From positions 1 to 14,933 of the forward strand of contig JBKKCR010000118.1 of assembly GCA_046712825.1 (NCBI GenBank): a stretch of 14,933 bases of DNA, written 5' to 3'. Source of the stretch: DATFGK01 sp046712825. Lineage in GTDB: Bacteria; Actinomycetota; AC-67. Within the stretch, counting starts at the first letter, position 1, and each line of letters starts with the position of its first letter. Below are positions 12,854 through 14,933 of the stretch, one piece after another. A program made the position numbers and the translations under genes. Under the pieces are notes generated by a model, which saw nothing but the letters and a program-made list of their open reading frames with translations, was not told the origin of the DNA and did not search any database.

Positions 12854-13630
12854 ATGTCGCACCGTATGCCCGAGCTCTCCCGCAGACGATTCCTGCAGGC
12901 CGCAGGCTTGCTACCGCTCGCTGCGATGGTGCCCGGGAAGGCCCTTGCCGACGCGCTGGCCGCCCCCGCAACCCAAGGTTTCGAGTTCTTCGACGATCAC
13001 CAGGCCGCCGTCGTTCGTGAGGCGACCGCGCGGATCATCCCCGGCCCTGAGGACGACCCGCTCGAGGCGGGTCACCCCGGCGCCCGCGAGGCCAACGTCG
13101 TTCGCTACGTCGACCTAATGCTCGCCGCGTTCGGCGTCGATCCTCCGCGGATCCACGCAGGCGGCCCATGGAGCGACCGGGCAGGCGGAGCGAAGAACCA
13201 CATGACGAGCTTCGTGGACCTGTCGCCGATGCAGGAGAAGCTCTGGCGCGCGCGGATCGCGAAGCTGCAGCAAGAGTACGTCGCCGGGATAGTGGCGCTC
13301 GACCAGGCTGCCGGCGGCGACTTCGCGGCCGCCTCGACCGACGATCAAGACTCGGCACTCGCCGGCGCGGGGCCGTTCCTCGACGTGCTCTTCGTACACG
13401 CCATCGAAGGGACGTATTCCATCCCCGAGTACGGCGGGAACGAAGAGCTCGCCGGGTGGAACGAGATCCGTTACCCCGGCGACTCGCAGCCGCGCGGCTA
13501 CACGCCGGCGGAGGTCGGAGAGCCGGACGGCCTCGACCCGATCGCCCTCGATCTGACGGTCGGCGCAGCGATCGCGAACTTCGATCAAGCCGTGTCGCTC
13601 ATGCTCAAGCGGAGAGCGCATGGGCGATAA
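12854..13630 (+). CDS. Tat-exported gluconate 2-dehydrogenase subunit 3-like protein
   Basis: ATG at 12854 gives 258 residues; ATG at 12866 (residue 5) is an equally possible start since neither has a strong ribosome binding site. SRRRFLQ (9-15) is a twin-arginine motif, followed by a moderately hydrophobic core and a possible ALA cleavage site near residue 32. Downstream, the A-x-V-x-R-x-A-T-A-R-I-I-P-G segment (about 50-62), the R-Y-V-D block, the P-E-Y-G-G-N region (about 192-200) and W-x-E-I-x-Y-P-G (204-211) fit the gluconate 2-dehydrogenase subunit 3 family. Members act as Tat-exported escorts for a GMC catalytic subunit without its own signal. The GMC gene overlaps its end by 11 bases and lacks a signal peptide, as that model predicts. 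Role in escort and stability is inferred. Confidence 0.85.
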   Translation: MSHRMPELSRRRFLQAAGLLPLAAMVPGKALADALAAPATQGFEFFDDHQAAVVREATARIIPGPEDDPLEAGHPGAREANVVRYVDLMLAAFGVDPPRIHAGGPWSDRAGGAKNHMTSFVDLSPMQEKLWRARIAKLQQEYVAGIVALDQAAGGDFAAASTDDQDSALAGAGPFLDVLFVHAIEGTYSIPEYGGNEELAGWNEIRYPGDSQPRGYTPAEVGEPDGLDPIALDLTVGAAIANFDQAVSLMLKRRAHGR

Positions 13631-14933
13631 AGCGATCGTCGTCGGCTCGGGCCCCGGCGGCAGCACCGCCGCGATGGTGCTCGCGGAAGCCGGCTTCGAC
13701 GTCGTCATCATCGAGAAGGGCAACAACTACTTCCGCGACCTCACCAGCCCGACGCCGAAGACGTTGTTCTCCAACGACGAGCTCAAGAGTGCCGGCCGAG
13801 CGTTCGAGGACCCCGACATCGAAGCCGAGCCGCGCACCTACCGGCGCCACGCGTCGGACGCCGAGCCGCTCGCGACCGGGTTCGTCAACCAGCTGCCGAC
13901 GACCGTCGGCGGCGGGACGGTGCACTGGGACGCGAAGACGCCGCGGTTCTGGGACATCGACTTCTCGAAGCTGTCCTTGCTCGGGCCGGTCGCCGACGCC
14001 GACGTCCAGGACTGGCCCTTCGACTACGCGGAGATCGCACCGTTCTACGACGAGATCGAGCGCTTGATCGGCGTGGCGGGTGATCGCGACGCGCTGCCCG
14101 AGCTGTTGAAGCGCCACGCGCCGCGAGCGCACCAGTTCGTCATGCCGCCGGGCCCGCCGCAGTACTCGTCGATCCTGCTCTCCCAGGGCGCTTCGCTCCT
14201 CGGGCTCCATCCGTATCCGGTGCCGATGGCGATCAACTCGCGTGCCTACGACGGCCGGCCGGCGTGCAACAACTGCGGGTTCTGCTCGCGCTACGGGTGC
14301 CCCATCCACGCGCGCGTCGGAGCGCTCGCGCCCCTGCGTCGCGCGCTCATCGCCGGCGCCGAGTTGCGCGCGAACACGTTCGTCGAGCGCATCGTGCACG
14401 ACGGGAAGCGAGCGACCGGGGTGAAGACGATCGACGCTGCGGGGCGGCGGCGGACCGAGTCCGCGGACGTGGTCGTGCTTGCCGGCTCGACGATCGAGAG
14501 CGCGCGGATGGGGCTGTTGTCGGCGTTCCCCGACCCGAACAAGCTGATCGGCCGGTTCATGATGTTCCACTGGTTCACCTCGGGGTTCGGCGCATCGCTG
14601 AAGGAGCGCTACCACGCGTGGCGCGGCCGCTCGACGTCGCACGCCGTGGACGACTTCTCCGACCCCGACTTCCCGGGCGCTCGGCTCGTCGCGCAGGCGG
14701 CCGGGCTTCCGTACTTCCGCGGTGGCGTGCTCGAGCTCGGCGGAACGCAAGACCCGATCTCGGAGGCCAACACCTATCGTGGGCTGATGCCGCTGCTGTC
14801 CTTCAACCGGCCGTTCGGCCGCCCGTTCAAACAGCTGATGCGCGCGAGCCTGCTGCGTGACCGGCTGATGGGTATCGAGATGGTGGGCGAGGACCTCGCG
14901 CAGGCGACGAACTTCGTCGACCTCGACCCCGCG
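13620..14933 (+). CDS. GMC-family FAD oxidoreductase (3' end outside window)
   Basis: ATG at 13620 follows GGAGAG (13611-13616) and overlaps the upstream TAA; the frame is open for 438 codons to the window edge. IVVGSGPGGSTAAMVLAEAG (6-25) is the FAD-binding GxGxxG fold, with E32 for the adenosine ribose, VGGGTVHW (96-103) the GMC flavin block, and LAGSTIESARMGLLS (287-301) the second signature. C216, C219, C222 and C227 form a CxxCxxCx4C cluster just after the FAD domain. Cysteines at this place occur in gluconate-type dehydrogenases and, in the FAD-glucose dehydrogenase complex, bind an iron-sulfur cluster. The protein should oxidise an alcohol or polyol, sending electrons to a cytochrome or quinone. 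The catalytic His/Asn lie beyond the edge. It lacks its own signal peptide. Confidence 0.92.
   Translation, partial: MGDKAIVVGSGPGGSTAAMVLAEAGFDVVIIEKGNNYFRDLTSPTPKTLFSNDELKSAGRAFEDPDIEAEPRTYRRHASDAEPLATGFVNQLPTTVGGGTVHWDAKTPRFWDIDFSKLSLLGPVADADVQDWPFDYAEIAPFYDEIERLIGVAGDRDALPELLKRHAPRAHQFVMPPGPPQYSSILLSQGASLLGLHPYPVPMAINSRAYDGRPACNNCGFCSRYGCPIHARVGALAPLRRALIAGAELRANTFVERIVHDGKRATGVKTIDAAGRRRTESADVVVLAGSTIESARMGLLSAFPDPNKLIGRFMMFHWFTSGFGASLKERYHAWRGRSTSHAVDDFSDPDFPGARLVAQAAGLPYFRGGVLELGGTQDPISEANTYRGLMPLLSFNRPFGRPFKQLMRASLLRDRLMGIEMVGEDLAQATNFVDLDPA

Noticed and set aside
13605..14750. A 381-codon minus-strand open frame opposite the GMC gene
   Set aside because: The + strand frame from 13620 carries GxGxxG, VGGGTVHW and a cysteine cluster; the antisense frame has only biased composition.
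1..14933. Search by eye for tRNA or rRNA genes, CRISPR repeats, transposases, terminal inverted repeats and attachment sites
   Set aside because: No cloverleaf-like sequence, regularly spaced repeats, transposase or integrase motifs were seen; the whole window is explained by protein genes and short gaps.

Overview
The window comes from a very GC-rich bacterial chromosome, most likely an uncultured member of the Actinomycetota (Acidimicrobiia-like or another soil lineage). The grounds are the G/C-ending codons, many GTG starts, several starts placed directly after a -10 box with no ribosome binding site (leaderless style), and a gene set of acyl-CoA dehydrogenase, enoyl-CoA hydratase-like protein, CaiB-type CoA-transferase, acyl-CoA ligases and tandem soluble P450s. 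The taxon is an inference; no rRNA or marker gene is present.

Layout. (1) 1-542, + strand: the last 53 residues of an acyl-CoA dehydrogenase and a small two-helix membrane protein. (2) 570-1300, - strand: a VapBC-type toxin-antitoxin pair behind a 9-bp perfect inverted repeat that is probably its operator. (3) 1390-3431, + strand: a crotonase-fold protein lacking both usual catalytic glutamates, then a class III CoA-transferase. (4) 3502-4198, - strand: a nucleotidyltransferase of the AbiEii/DUF6036 type overlapping a 65-residue partner. (5) 4270-5643, - strand: an exported, cysteine-rich alpha/beta hydrolase. (6) 5732-7315, - strand: an acyl-CoA ligase. (7) 7385-14933, + strand: a tightly packed run of two P450s, two PaaK-like adenylate-forming proteins, a DUF2889 protein, a Tat-exported gluconate-2-dehydrogenase-subunit-3-like protein and a GMC flavoprotein cut off by the window end.

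How it may work together (inference). Everything except the two toxin-antitoxin-like modules fits catabolism of a hydrophobic, possibly cyclic or terpenoid/steroid-like carboxylic compound. A secreted hydrolase could free the substrate, a ligase could activate it to a CoA thioester, P450s could hydroxylate it, the GMC/subunit-3 pair could oxidise an alcohol at the membrane, and the dehydrogenase, crotonase and CoA-transferase could process the acyl-CoA. The P450 run and the ligase are divergent, with a CTGACGC-CA-GCGTCAG palindrome between them that could co-regulate both. No ferredoxin, ferredoxin reductase or local transcription factor is visible. The substrate cannot be read from the sequence.

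The most unusual points are the second PaaK-like protein, whose nucleotide-binding loop is replaced; the first P450, which lacks the acidic residue of the I-helix acid-threonine pair; the crotonase without its glutamates; and the probable FAD-glucose-dehydrogenase-like redox pair inside a P450 operon. No tRNA, rRNA, CRISPR array, insertion sequence or integrase was seen, and no stretch longer than 300 bases lacks a gene.
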